Assembly (NCBI GenBank): GCA_038496445.1
Contig: JALMLS010000353.1
Coordinates: forward strand, 1-64,000
From: Trichosphaerium sp. ATCC 40318
Lineage: Eukaryota > Discosea > Flabellinia > Trichosidae
Reading direction: 5' to 3'
Length of the DNA stretch: 64,000 bases
The position numbers were made by a program, and so were the translations under genes. Position 1 is the stretch's first letter; every line of letters starts with the position of its first letter. The notes under the pieces were generated by a model. That model saw nothing but the letters and a program-made list of their open reading frames with translations. It had not been told where the DNA came from and searched no databases. Shown here piece after piece: positions 1-12,237 of the stretch.

Positions 1-199
1 TTAAGATTATATGCTTGAGTGCATACTATGGTTTATTAGATAATGATATTGATGAGTACGTTTTACATTTCTAACTACATACTTTTATTGTTGTTTTGAA
101 CTCTATCAATAGTTTATCTTAAAAGCGTCCAATATTTTCCTTTCAAACTTATTCCTTAGTAAGTGAGGGTCAAGATATTGTTCTAGGTTGTATGGTTTA

Positions 200-1769
200 A
201 TTTTAACCAACTCACAACCAATGCGGATTGCATGTACACCAGATAATGCTTATACCTGTATCTGTAATCTTAGTGTATGAAACATCAATGGAATGAACAC
301 GTGATAAAGCTTTGATTCCTTCATCTGAAATATTAGTGTGAGAGATATCTATTGTGTGAACATCACACAGCGCTTTTACACCCTTGCTTGTCACACGAGT
401 GTCAGAAAGAATTATGCAATGGGCTTTTTTCAGCTCTTTAATGCCTTTGTTCGTGATATGATAACAACTCCTTAGGTTGATACTATGAACACAGCCAGTG
501 CTGTTAATCCTTTATCTTCAACTCTAGTATCGCGGAGATTAATAGTATGAACACCAGCTAATGCTGCAATGCCTTCATCGGTTATTGAATGGCAACTCCT
601 TAAGTTGATAGCATACACACCGGCAAGTGGTTTTATCATTTCATCTGTCACTGGTGCACCAGCAAGATCAATAGTATGCACTCCTGATAATGCTGACAAT
701 GTAGAATATAGCACACCAAGATTAGAAGAACACAAAATAGTATGAACACCAGCTATAGCCTTCAACCCTGCATCATCCGCTTATATTCGTGAAATCAATA
801 GAATGGACGCCAGACAATGCCACAACACCCTTGTTGCGAGTGTCTTGCTAATGTCAATAGTATGAACTCCTTTTAATGCTGCAATGCCGTTGTCATCAAC
901 ATTAGTATTGGCAAGAAATATTGCATGAACACCTGCTAGTGCTTTCAATCCTTCATTTGTAACTCTGGTATTTTCCAAATTAATCGTGTGGACACCTGCC
1001 AGTGCTTTTATCCCTTTGTCTGTTACCACAGTCTTTCTTAGGTTAATCTTATGTACACCTGCCAGTGCTATTAATCCTTCATCTGTAACTTTAGTTCTTT
1101 GAAGATTGATTTCATGTACTCCAGCTAAGGCTTTGATGCCCTCATCTTTTACATACATGTATGAAAGATTTATTGTGTGAATACCAGCTAAGGCTTGCAC
1201 GCCCTCTTTACGTCGTCTAATGATGGAAGTCCTCTAAATGACGAATCTTTTCTATAAATTGGTGTCGATGATAGACAAATTGTATTTGAACCTGAAAGCC
1301 ATTTAATCCCGTTTAAACTAACCTTACACCTTTCTAGTACTATCGTATGTGTACCGGAGAGTTGTTTAAGCTGTTTTTCACTCAAAGCAAACCCGTCAAA
1401 GCTAATACCATGAATGATATTGATGTTTGAAAAATCGAGAGCTGAATTCTTGGAAAGATTAAGCATGTACACGCCGTCTGAGAGGTACTTATTCATTTCT
1501 TTCTGCTTCATTTTGTATTTAATTACAATCTCACTTGACTTTATAAGGTGTGGTGCTGTTTGGAATAGTTGTTTCAGCTTTTCTTTTGAACGTATTATAA
1601 CTCTTTTTCTTCTTGATTTGCTGTCATAGTTTAAGTGGTTTATAGCTATTTGGGCTAGATACGTTGATGTATGAACTATTGAGTTCATATCTGACGAATA
1701 GACGTTTTGAAGAATACATACGGCTACTTCAACTGGAATTTCGTCAAAGTATGCGGTTGTTTGGTTCAT
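200..1769 (-). pseudogene. F-box/leucine-rich-repeat protein, frameshifted copy
   Basis: The minus strand starts with an F-box-like segment (motif FDEIPVEVAVCIL near residue 8) at 1769 and continues into LRRs of about 23 residues with the core ALAGVHTINL followed by VTDEGIKAL. The repeats move between frames near positions 1200, 830, 775, 500 and 225. At each break the next repeat resumes in another frame without loss of repeat phase, so these are indels and not introns. The intact paralogue at 10912-12195 has the same order (F-box, spacer, about 15 LRRs) in one frame, which supports decay of this copy. F-box/LRR proteins normally serve as substrate receptors of SCF ubiquitin ligases; that role is known for the family and only inferred here. 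Sequencing error is possible, but five separate breaks away from long homopolymers make it less likely. Confidence 0.75.
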
Positions 1770-2739
1770 TTTTTCTAGTAGCGACTTAGATATCTATGTG
1801 TACAACTAATTACATACCTCGTTGTTGTATTGTGTCGTATAACTTAGCTACAGTTATAACGAGTTGTTATAAGGATGCATTTAAGTCCGCCTCTAAGTTA
1901 CCTTAATAAAGTCTTTAACCTCATTCCCAACTATGTCCAGTTATACCTCTCATATTGTTACAGGTACAAGGTATGGAGAATTCTGTTTTGATAACTTTAT
2001 TACAAGCGAGGTTTTATTAACTTTATTACATAATAATAACTAACTTCGTTATGTTCAGATAACGAAAGAAACATACTGTAAACGCCCCAAAGATATGTTG
2101 ATTGTTATTTACTTCCAAAAAATGCTGTTGATTAACCACGTGAGATAGGTCTTTTTGAGCACAGGAAAAAAAGCAAGTTTTTTACAGAAAATCCCTTCGC
2201 ACTATTTAAACCCAAACTTCTGTGTGCATGCTATCTTGTGTACATATTTATTGAGATGGTTTTGGAGTAACAAAAAGGACTTGTAGCCTATTCAGCGCAC
2301 AGAGATATATAGCAACCTGCAACTTGTGCCGTAGCAATCACATTTTACAATACTACGTCTACTACGTCTTTAATAGCCTCGGCTTGGCAGAGTTAAAATT
2401 GTGTAGTTCACAAGTTCGCTTAGCCTAACAGTATATGTTACTACGAGAAGTTTTCGCGCCTTATTAACTTACGTAATGTCCCAATAATATAGTACAGTAT
2501 CCAAGTAACTTACGGGTTAGTGGCTCGCTGGGTTTTTGCGGGTACATGGTAATCTTGTACACCTTTTTATAAGCTAGTAAATACTACGCTATCGCTGGAG
2601 ACTTGTAAATAAACACGTGTTTTTGCACACCATTAAGTGAATATTTGTATGATAAATGGAGTCTGATTTTATGGCTTACCGTAAAACTATTAACAGAAGC
2701 AACAGCATAAATTCCTGAAATACCATACAATCAACAACA
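1770..2739. other. Intergenic, no gene recognised
   Basis: AT-rich spacer between the divergent LRR pseudogene and the WASP gene. A 20-codon upstream ORF starts at ATG 2656, inside the probable WASP 5' leader. CACGTG palindromes lie near 2137 and 2612. No coding exon was recognised. Confidence 0.5.
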
Positions 2740-4206
2740 ATGCCTACTTTAAAAAGTGAAGATCATCTCACTATCCAGAATACTGTTGGGAACAACTACA
2801 TTGTATGCTAAACTTGTACAACTTTCTAATGTAACTCCTATGTAGATCCACACTTCTTCTGTTGGTACGTTGTTTGTAAAAGTCAGTAGCACGAAGACAA
2901 CCAACGTGGCATTTTATATGGTCAACTCACCTTGATATTAGCGCGCTTGTACAAGAGCAGTCCTACAGGGGAATGGGGATTCAGTGGCTTGGTTGGCGCT
3001 GTAACCATTGGTAAGAACTACCCTTGTTTCTAGTGTATAATCGTTAACTTCTTGTAGCTACAAGCAAACAAAACGCTTCTCACTACATCAAGTTAATCAA
3101 TTTAATGGTACGTTATAAACAGAAACAAAGTCGCCCTTGCGTTCCCTTTTTTTTTTCTTCTTTGAAACACGTGATTTTGGTTTCTGACGCATGGATGTAG
3201 GATAATAAAGTTATATTCTCTCAAGAGATGTACAATGGTTTTATTTATACCTCACCTGATGCTTTTTTCCACGTGTTCGAGACCGACAATTGGGTATCTG
3301 GCTTGTACGTGTTCTGGTCTTTTTTTCCCTTGTCCATGATCTAAACTTGATCAATAGTTCTTTTGCGGATGCTAGCGAAGCTGCTGTTTTTCTTGAGAAA
3401 GTGTCTTGTTGTAAGAGTATGATTGGGCTACCTACACCTAAACATGGCGAAAACGGAAAGCAAGGAAGAAAGAAATCCAGTAAAAAGGTATAAGTTATCA
3501 AGCTATTTCTAACTTGAATGGTACATTAACGCTTTGTACTTGCAGGCAGGTAGACCTTACAAAGTAAAGAAAAGCATCAGGTTGTTTAGTAAGAAACTAA
3601 AGAAAGCAGGAGGCAAGAAGAGACATTCTCAAATTTCGACACCACAAGTACGTTTTTGTTTGTTCTTTTGTTAGCTAATTGCGCGCAGAACTTTAGACAT
3701 GTGTCTCATCTCGGATGGGATACAGAGAAGGCTGAATTTAAGACTCGTAACCTACCACCAACGCTTATTGTAAGTCTCAGCGCTAGATTACTAACCATAC
3801 TAAACTTCTCTTAAGCAAGACAGAAAAGACAAAGGGAATCCAACCCTGCCACACGAAATATGCTCTGGTATTCCAAAAGAAGAAGATATTCCCGTTGTAT
3901 TGGAACAGTACGTTTTTATTTGAAAGCAATACTAATAAAATATTTAGTCCACAAGGTCCTCCACCTCCACCACCAGCACCACCAGTACCACCAGCGCCAC
4001 CAGCACCACCAGCACCACCTGCTGCAATACCATATGTTCCAACAAGTTCGACGGGTAGAGTAGGAGCTTCTACAGCGACAGGTATCCGTTCTGCACCACC
4101 AAAGGCTGCTCTTAAGCAATTTATTGGCGATATTATGCTTACTAGTATAATTAAAAGACGTGGGGCTATGGGTTATAATGAAGAAGAATCTGAAGGATCA
4201 TTCTGA
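2740..4206 (+). CDS. WASP: WASP-family actin nucleation promoting factor (WH1-CRIB-polyPro-CA)
   Basis: About ten short exons join in frame into a protein of roughly 320 residues. Residues ~10-125 form a WH1 domain, with landmarks ARLYKSSPTGEW, YIKLINL, EMYNGFIYTSPDAFFHVF and FADASEAAVFLEKV. A lysine-rich stretch (~150-172) precedes a CRIB motif at ~174-190 (ISTPQNFRHVSHLGWD). A Pro/Ala run (3961-4020) follows, then a C-terminal helix (IGDIMLTSIIKRRGAM) resembling the WASP central region, and a very short acidic tail. WASP proteins are activated by Rho-family GTPases through CRIB and stimulate Arp2/3-driven actin branching. I see no convincing WH2 motif, and the tail lacks the usual acidic-domain tryptophan. 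Introns are 40-100 nt. One junction (donor GTACGT at about 3311) was chosen because it restores the WH1 frame. The start is the first ATG of the WH1 exon. Confidence 0.85.
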
Positions 4207-4265
4207 ACTAAATATGAACTTTTTGAAAAAGTCACATTCATGTGGTTAATCTTACAGCAATTTTA

Positions 4266-4271
4266 AATAAA
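4266..4271 (+). terminator. Polyadenylation signal of the WASP gene
   Basis: AATAAA lies 60 nt after the WASP stop codon. No downstream element was checked. Confidence 0.4.
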
Positions 4272-5152
4272 ACTAAAGCATTCGTGTTGAAAACTAGTGA
4301 GTCTTGTTTAACAAATACAATTGTTGCATCTAATTTATGTAATTGTCTGAAGTTTGATCAACCAAACCATGAAACTTGCAATGAGTTTACTTGTTATGTT
4401 TTTTAGTACAAACTTAAGCACTTTTCTTCATTAATCGTTATTGTAGTATACTACGTTGTCCCAGCCAATACCAGTACATCATAACGCCATTTAATTAGTG
4501 GTAAAAGAAGGAAAAGAAAGTAAAATAGTTTAAGTCATGATGAAGAGAAAGAAAGAAACAAGTGTTTACCACAGCAAGTGTTTTTTCAAGTATCATCCAC
4601 AAAAATAATACGAAAGAATCGATGTTTTACAAAGTTCTATACTTGCCTAAATCATTGTCGTGGCAATATACCTTGAATGGATTCAGACTTCTACAGAGTT
4701 TCTTTTCTACCACTACTGGCACAACCAAAATAAATCGACACGTGACTAATAATAAAAAAAAACCCTCTCTTTCTTTACAACGAATACAATTTTTCATACA
4801 CACAGCTGAGGCGTATACAACCATAAACGGGTTATACTTGTGAAGTGATGTTGACAGCCTTTTAGTGTTGCTGTTCGTTAGCTAGACTTGCTTATACTAA
4901 GCGTATTAAGTGCTGTTTTCATCTTGTAAAATTCTCATATCATCCGGCTAAATTCGTATATATGGCTTTATTTGTCTTTATTACTAAGTCTGTAAGATAT
5001 TTCCATTAAAGAAAGGAAATCATGTCATCGCTATTTTGCTACGTGAGCATGTTTTCACTAAAAATTGCCAAAAAACCAGTGAATAATTCTCTGAATGGTT
5101 CTCAGATACTTCTCTTGCTTCTTTATTGTTTCAACAAAGACCTACAGTAAGT
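4272..5152. other. Intergenic, no gene recognised
   Basis: AT-rich spacer between WASP and the ABC transporter. ORFs of 65-93 codons occur on both strands but show no domain-like composition and no partner exons. Confidence 0.45.
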
Positions 5153-8100
5153 ATGTCAAGCGACAGCACTGAATGTATGTCTTTGGCTACAGACGGAAGT
5201 GGTGACATTCAAAACCAAAGGTTCGTTTGGTGACTATTGTTTTATTAAAACGTTTGATCACGGAGATTTGAGCCTAACAGTATTGTTTGTAGTTGTGGCT
5301 TTGCGTTTCATGTCATCAAAACGTCAAAATCTAATTTTAACATTAAATTCACTAGTAAGTGCTAGAAAAGTTGTAACACTTACGCTGACACTATACTAGA
5401 CCTCTTGTTGTCTCAAATCAAAAAACAAAAATCGTCAGAGCGAGCTATAACCCAGGCTCTGAAAAACAAAAAGTACGACCCCAAGAAATGGTTCATCTCT
5501 AAGAGAATTGCCTAGGAGTACAGTGGATATACGCTTACATACAGGAAAGCAATCTTTTACGATACAACCACTAATAAGCAAGGATGGAAGCGAGGAGTAT
5601 GTAGGTTTGTTTGATGGGAACGAAGATGACGCTATGTACGATTTCGAAGTATGACTCATCAGTACCTAATACCACGTGTAGACCGAGTAGCTCTTTTTTA
5701 AACGCTACTGAAGGTGAAATACACATAACGATTTCTAAAACAAAAGCGCCTGACTTTCCAATGTCATGTGAACTTCAGAATGTTAACTACAGTGTACCCC
5801 AAAAGAAGGGCTCTGTAAGGCAAATCATTCATAATGTTTCAGCCAAATTTGTACCTGGTGAGCTCGTTGCCATAATGGGGCCAACGGGTAAGTGACGTAA
5901 TAGCGTACCAGAAGATCTTACACACTCTAGGAAGCGGTAAAACCACTTTAATGAATATTATAGCAGGGAGAACAAAGACGGGAGTTTCTGGCTCTATCCT
6001 TCACAACGGTTCAAAACCAAGATCTAAAACAAGGAGGCTTCTTGCATATGTATTGCAGGTATGAAGAAAATGACGTATCACGTGAATACCACGTGATACT
6101 AAGATGCAATTTTGTTAATCAGTTTTTTCCACAGAACGATGTTATGCTTGAGAATCTTACTGTATGGCAAACTCTTATGTATCATGCTGAACTGAGGATG
6201 CCTGCTTCTGTTTCGTTGCAAGATAAGAAAGATAAGGTAATGCTACTGATGAACGAGCGTTTAGAATTGGTCCTAAAGCATTGGTTGTAGGTTCTTGAGT
6301 TGTTGGCACTTTTGAATCTTACGAAAGCGAAGAATACTATCATTGGAGGTGATGTTAAGCGAGGGATTTCAGGAGGGGAGAAAAAGAGAGTCAACATTGC
6401 ACTAGCTCTACTGTCAAATCCAAGTTTATTGCTTCTTGATGAACCAACAAGGTATGAGACTATCGCTAATTTTACGCTGTAGCTAACTGCGACCGTAGTG
6501 GACTAGACCTCAGTACAGCTGAAAAACTTACTGAAATATTAAAGAAACTTGCCCAGCAAGGTCTCACTGTTGTACGTTTTTGAGCATGGTCTTGTTCAAT
6601 CGATTCTTGTCTTACAGTCTAAGGTAACTACTATACATCAACCGAGCTCTCAAATGTGGAACTACTTCGACAAGTTACTGGTACTTAGACTTTCTCTTTT
6701 TCAACTTCATTCTCCTCTTATGAGTTGAAATAGCTCCTCACAGATGGAAGTACTGTTTATTACGGCCCTACAAATAAGTGTATAGGATATCTTGGTAGTT
6801 TAGGATACAAGTGCCACAAGTTTTACAATCCAGCTGATTTTATAAGTACGTATTTAGTAACCGCTGATGTGTTGATGTTTATTGCTTTTTAGTGGGCATA
6901 ATGATGAAACAAGAAAGCACTAATAGTGGCAAGTCAATTAAACAAGATCTTATAGCGGCATACAGGCACGTGTGTTTTTCCAAAAACCTAGCTTGTCCAC
7001 GTGTTGCTAATAGGTTTTTTAAAGTAAGTATAGCAAGAAACTATCACCAAGTGATTCAGATAGTGCTATGCACCCAGTCGATGATATTGAAGAGGACCAT
7101 GTTCAAAAAAAGTACATCTGAAAGAGCTTAACGAAAACTAAAGGGTTTGTCTTATTTAGGAAATTTCCTACTTCGTGGTGGCATCAGTTTAGAGTTATAC
7201 TAGTGAGACAATTCCATCAATATAGGCCACTAGCTTTTTCGTATCTAACGTTCCTTGATGTAAGTTATAACCTCAGAACAAAAGTAACATCTAATGCATT
7301 GTCAGACAATTTTAAGCGCAGTTGCAATAAGTCTCATTTTTTTTAATACGCCGTATGAAGAAAACAAGATTCAAGACAGACTTGGTCTTATTTTTGTGGT
7401 TCTCACTCTTGCAGCTGCTTTCAGACCATTATTTCATAGTGTTACTGGGTTTCCAGCAGATAGAGTAGTTCTAGAGAAGGAGAGAAGTGACAACTTATTT
7501 CGGTATGACAACAATCATTTTCTTATTTTTTTCCCACGAACTGAACTGACCCTTTCATCTAGGCTCTCAGCATACTATTTCGCAAGAGTTTTTGCTTCAA
7601 TACCTTATGACTGTTTACATCTATTCATATTTGTAGTAATAACATACTGGGCAACTGGATTCAGAAGATCTGCTTCAGCGTACGCCAAAGACATGTTCAG
7701 CCAAGCAACTAATGATAGAATATAGCTTCGCTACTTTCTGCCTGCTGATGTTCACAAGTTTTGAAGTTGCCAAAAGCTTTGGATTAATTATGGGCGCTAT
7801 ATTTAAAGATGTGAATAAAGCTTTGGTAGTTGGCTTCAATATCTTTCTCATAAGGTAACTGACTTTAACAGCATTGAGACATTATTTGAAACAAACTTCT
7901 AATGTTGTCTTAGTACAATAGCGTCTGGGTTTCTAGCAAGTCTTCTACCAAGCTGGATAAAGTGGATACAATACTTAGGATTTTTCAAGTTCATCTATGA
8001 TGTACGAAGTCATCTATACAACTTTACAGAATGAAATCTTAACTTGGATGTAGGGTGTTTTGATCAATGATTTACAAGGCGTAACCTTTAGGCAGATACC

Positions 8101-8305
8101 TGATTTTTCATCTTCATATGATGATATTCTAGTATCTAATAGTACAGAGGTGTTACCTGATATATCGGGCGAAAGAGTAATTGATGTAGTTGGTGTTATT
8201 GTAAATGACATTTGGCTGAATTTTTTAATCGTGGTTGGATGGCTTATTGTTCAACACATCATTGCATTTATTTGTCTAAAGTATAACTATAAACCAAAAA
8301 AATAA
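5153..8305 (+). CDS. ABCG-type half ABC transporter
   Basis: A multi-exon gene with the reverse ABCG order: ATPase domain first, then membrane domain. The ATPase shows Walker A (GPTGSGKTT, split by an intron at about 5890), Q-loop region ([14 protein letters not shown]), signature ISGGEKKR, Walker [13 protein letters not shown] (split at about 6452) and the switch histidine in TTIHQPSS. The second half carries hydrophobic helices ([40 protein letters not shown]-type C-terminal helix near 8215-8275) and ends in a lysine-rich tail. ABCG half-transporters dimerise to export lipids or drugs across membranes; the substrate cannot be told. The N-terminus is uncertain: ATG 5153 opens an exon whose phase fits the next exon (~5480) if a GTTCGT donor is used. 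Confidence 0.85.
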
Positions 8306-8469
8306 ACAAAGTTTAAATCAAATCCTATTGTTCAATCGACTCCAAATGGTTTTTTTTTATTGATAACACAGCTTCATAACAACTTCTTCATAAACCCAAT
8401 TACTAAACTTCATTCCTGTACACTAGCAAGGTCACAATTTTGAACTCTATACTGGGTTAAATTATCTAT

Positions 8470-10710
8470 CTACTGAAAGATTTCTCCTTCGTAGATCGGT
8501 TCAAGGTCAACAGGGATATCTTCTAAGCTATTTAAGGCTTCAGCCATTATATCTGTCTTAATAGCATAAGTATCTAACAACTTTTGTGCAGTAGCCTTGC
8601 AGCCCTAGAGAAATTAAGTCAGTGCTCAGAGTACTTACAAACAAAAAAAAAAGTTATCAGTTAGGTTTTTTTACCTTTGCTTGTGCTAGTAGAATTTCTC
8701 CAGTTAAGTCCTTTACAGCTTGACCAATCTTATCGAAGTTTACAAAAAAAGTTTTATCCTCTTTATCATAACCAAAACCACCCTATAACACATAAAACAT
8801 TAGATCATACGTTCACAAAACCAAAAAACTTCAGAAAAAAACGTCAGAAAAAAAAGAGAAAAAAGCAGTACTTTGTCCAAGAGATAGTTCAATTGCAAGG
8901 CTTGACCCTTTCCATGGGCTTCCTCAAGACCAAATCTGATAGATCTGAAAGCACCAGCCAAGTAAGTAACATAGAAGCTGTTTTTCATGTCCTTTGATAC
9001 AATTCCCTAAAGTACTTGTTAAGCAAACAAAACCAACTTAATATGAGCCTAACCTTATCCATAAAGTGAAGAAGAGCGTGTAATCCAAGAATATCAGCTT
9101 TTCCTTCTTCAATAGCGCTATGTATCTCTTTCATCTGCGCACGTACTGTTGTCTTCTTACCATCAACTACAATGTCGTGTGGTCCCAAACTGTGCGCTAT
9201 AAAGACGATTAGAAAGAAAATGAAAAAAACGAAGCTTGTCGTACAGCATTCATGAGATAAAATATGTGTAAAGAAAGCATCAAATGATATGTATTGTTGT
9301 TGATCAGCTCTGATGACTTTCTTTGCGATAGGAGTCAACACTTGCTTAAACTTTTCTTCCTAAGTCAAGTTCGATTAGCAACTCGTTTTCAGGCCACTAT
9401 GATCTGTTTGGATTACAAATAACGTACTTGCACGTTCTTTAGAAGCACGAGTTTCGTGCCTTCTTGTTTGCAAACACGCTCGTCATTAGGTAGACAAAAC
9501 GCTGCTGTCATAGGACCAGCAACATCACCGGCAGAGTATACTTGGTTAACAACAACTATAAACGAGATTAATTAAAACACGTAGTGACAAGTCCGAGTAG
9601 TACCAATGTAGCGTTCGCTGATTTTCGTGTTCTTGTATTTATCCGGTACTAAAATATCATTTAGACGCAAGGAGCAAACACAAGAAAGGTATTACTCACG
9701 TGGAAGGTCATTTTCAATAGCTTGAAGTTCATTTGTGAATTTTTTGAGTTTTTTAGATTCGTCGAAGTCACGAAGGGCAATAAACGCTTCGAAAGCAGCC
9801 TTGTAGTTGAATAGTTCATCCTCGTATACTTCATATGGTCCTATACAATATTAAAAAATGGAAGAGAGTGATTAGAGTACCAATTGTAACGTCTATGGCT
9901 GAGCTATCATCTATCTTCATCCATGCAACGTCAGAGTCATAGTAGTCATTGGAAAGAAAAGAGCTTGCTCTTGACGTCAAAAACTTGCGCAAAGAATCGT
10001 TTTCTACCAAAGAAGCAGCCTCAGAGAGGAGGGAAGACACTTTGTTTTTAACGTTAATTCAATGAAAAGCGAGAAGAACGTTAAACTGTTTACCTTGCGT
10101 CAATTGGGTCTTGTAGGCTTCAGAATAAGGTGTAGCTTTGAGTTTCTTATCTTCTGATGCTCTCGTTATTAAATGAAAGTATCCTGTTGCGTTTTCCTTC
10201 TCTTTGGCTGTCATTCCTTTAATCTGTTCAGATGATTAATTATTTGTTTGGCTTTGAGGATTTGATTTCGTACCCATGCTTCAAACTCCTCCTTTGACAT
10301 GTCAAGCGGATAAAAATTTGCGCCTTTTGGTTTTTTAGGCACAGAGGAGGTAAAAGCTTCATGATCCTCCAATCTGAGCGTATTAGTGACAAATATAATA
10401 GATTAGAAGCACGTACACGTTCCAAGGTCCTCTATTGATCCAATAATAACGTGAAAGCAACGAACCTTCCCTAAGCACAATTAGAGCGTATATTAATCGG
10501 ATTAGAGTACTCAGAAGTATCTTCTTTAAGTTTATTGTATAAACTCAAGTTATCTGACCACAATTGCTGCATGTACAACTCATTGATTACTTTTGCGGCT
10601 GTGACGAGTTTTTTTAACGCTGTCTTCTGGTTTGTGTTCAGAGCCGCCGTATCAGCCTTAATTTTTGTTGTAGCATACTTTGCTAGCTTTGTTCTCAATG
10701 CTTGGGCCAT
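8470..10710 (-). CDS. Peptidase M49 (dipeptidyl-peptidase III-like), NUDT3-type
   Basis: A multi-exon zinc metallopeptidase. The catalytic motif HECSH is split by a 48-nt intron (9197-9244): CATGAATGCT joins CGCAC to give SHECSHSLGPHDI. The downstream zinc-ligand motif is EEGKADILGLHAL. The C-terminal exons (GGFGYD, FGLEEAHGKGQALQLNYLLDK) match the M49 fold as I know it from the peptidase half of plant NUDT3-type proteins, not the HELLGH subtype of animal DPP III. The N-terminus (MAQALRTKLAKYATTK) begins directly in the peptidase region, so no Nudix domain is present. It probably releases dipeptides in the cytosol. It is divergent from the F-box/LRR gene across about 200 bp. Total length is roughly 560 residues, and some internal junctions were not individually resolved. 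Confidence 0.75.
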
Positions 10711-10911
10711 TGTTGAAGTTCTGAGTTTAACAGTTATGACTGTAGGGCGTTCGAAAAAATTAGGCTACCAAAAACTATTGACACGTGATTTGTAAAATCT
10801 AACGGCGTAGCTGGTATGTGAAAGGTATAACTGGACGTAGTTAGGTTAAAGAGTATTAGGTAACTTAGAGAGCAGACTTGAAAGTATCCTTACGCCATCT
10901 TTTTGAACGCA
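10711..10911. promoter_or_regulatory. Shared divergent promoter region
   Basis: A 201-bp gap separates the start codons of two divergent genes (M49 peptidase, minus; F-box/LRR, plus), so it must hold both promoters and 5' leaders. It contains a CACGTG near 10782. Confidence 0.4.
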
Positions 10912-12195
10912 ATGGAAGAGCGCACTGAAAATACCAGTAGCAACGAAATCGACCTATTAGCGCTCCCAGTTGAAGTAATAGTTCATATCCTCAAACAGGG
11001 AAAATATACACTCTGTTCAGCCCAAACATGCCGCTTATTACGAGATATCGTCCATAACCATGTTGGATATGGTCAAATTATAATTACCAGAGAGAATCAA
11101 CTGAAAGTTCTTTCTCAGAGTCCGCTACTTCGGAGTTCACGTCTTAGTTTTTCGATTCGCGTTGCTCGACGTATATTAACCGACAGTCACCTGCGTTTAC
11201 TTGCAGGTGTACGCGCCATTGACATAGCATATGTACCATTGATAACAGATGAGGGTATTAAGGCATTAGCTGGTGTATATGAAATTGATTTGTCAGAAAC
11301 AAATGTAACAGATGAAGGTGTCAAGGCGTTGGCTGGCGTGCGCAAGATTAGTTTATCAAATACACGTGTAACAGATGAAGGTTTGAAGGTATTGTCAGGA
11401 GTACATACTATCGGCTTGTTTAATTGCGTAATAACAAGCGAAGGCTTGAAGGCGTTGCGTGGTGTACACACCATATACTTGGGTTGTTGTGAACACATAA
11501 CGGATGAGGGTGTAAAGGCATTGGCAGGTGTACATCATATTGATCTATCAGAAACATGCATAACAGATGAGGGTGTCAAGGCATTGGCGGGTGTACATCA
11601 TATTGATTTATCAGAAACACTCATAACAGACGAGGGTGTCAAGGCATTGGCGGGTGTACATAATATTAATTTATCAGAAACACACATAACAGATGAAGGT
11701 TTGAAGGCATTGGCTGGTGTACACACCATATACTTGGGTTGTTGTAAACAAATAACAGATGAAGGCATCAAGGCGTTGGCAGGTGTACATAACATTGATT
11801 TATCAGAAACATATGTAACAGATAAGGGGGTCAAGGCGTTGGCTGGTGTACACACTATTGACTTAGGCCGTTGTGAAATAACAGATGAGGGTGTCAAAGC
11901 ATTGACTGGTGTACACAATATTGACTTGACCCACTGTGGACAAATAACAGATGAGAGTGTAAAGACGTTGGCTGGTGTACACACCATATACTTGGGTTTT
12001 TGTGAACACATAACAGATGAAGGAATCATTGCATTGGCTGGAGTCCATGAGATTTGTTTACATAATATGAATGTAACTGATAAATGTTTGGAGGTATTGT
12101 CAGATGCACATACAGTTAAATTGTTCGACTGTAGCTCAATAACACATGAGGCCATCAAAATATTGAAGAAACATGCGAATACTTTGCACAACTAA
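10912..12195 (+). CDS. F-box/leucine-rich-repeat protein, intact
   Basis: An intronless ORF of 427 codons from ATG 10912; the in-frame TTG nine bases upstream is not a likely start. An F-box-like motif lies at residues ~18-50 (LLALPVEVIVHILKQG), followed by a spacer and about 15 LRRs of 22-24 residues from ~85 to the end. The consensus is ITDEGVKALAGVHTIDLSE, of the RNI/cysteine-containing LRR type. Some repeats carry a two-residue longer face (YLGCCEHITDEG). F-box/LRR proteins present substrates to SCF ubiquitin ligases; this is family knowledge, not shown here. The repeats are very uniform at DNA level, suggesting recent amplification or homogenisation. The frameshifted paralogue lies at 200-1769 on the other strand. 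Lack of introns contrasts with most neighbours. Confidence 0.9.
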   Translation: MEERTENTSSNEIDLLALPVEVIVHILKQGKYTLCSAQTCRLLRDIVHNHVGYGQIIITRENQLKVLSQSPLLRSSRLSFSIRVARRILTDSHLRLLAGVRAIDIAYVPLITDEGIKALAGVYEIDLSETNVTDEGVKALAGVRKISLSNTRVTDEGLKVLSGVHTIGLFNCVITSEGLKALRGVHTIYLGCCEHITDEGVKALAGVHHIDLSETCITDEGVKALAGVHHIDLSETLITDEGVKALAGVHNINLSETHITDEGLKALAGVHTIYLGCCKQITDEGIKALAGVHNIDLSETYVTDKGVKALAGVHTIDLGRCEITDEGVKALTGVHNIDLTHCGQITDESVKTLAGVHTIYLGFCEHITDEGIIALAGVHEICLHNMNVTDKCLEVLSDAHTVKLFDCSSITHEAIKILKKHANTLHN

Positions 12196-12231
12196 AAAAT
12201 AGGTCTAGGTGTGGTTGTAGGAGTCTATAAA

Positions 12232-12237
12232 AATAAA
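12232..12237 (+). terminator. Polyadenylation signal of the F-box/LRR gene
   Basis: Overlapping AATAAA hexamers lie 37-50 nt after the stop codon. Confidence 0.4.

Noticed and set aside
200-1769. Programmed ribosomal frameshifting to explain the broken LRR gene
   Set aside because: Five shifts without slippery sites or a shared motif; ordinary indel decay is simpler.
4562-5399. ORFs of 60-93 codons upstream of the ABC transporter
   Set aside because: No domain, no consistent splice partners, composition like intergenic DNA.
11230-12080. Regularly spaced near-identical DNA repeats resembling a CRISPR-like array
   Set aside because: The ~69-bp period is the 23-codon LRR unit of an intact ORF in a eukaryotic context.
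11187-12191. Minus-strand Ser/Thr/Pro-rich ORFs opposite the F-box/LRR gene, and 31225-31815 opposite the F-box/MORN_2 gene
   Set aside because: Shadows created by the repetitive codons of the sense genes.
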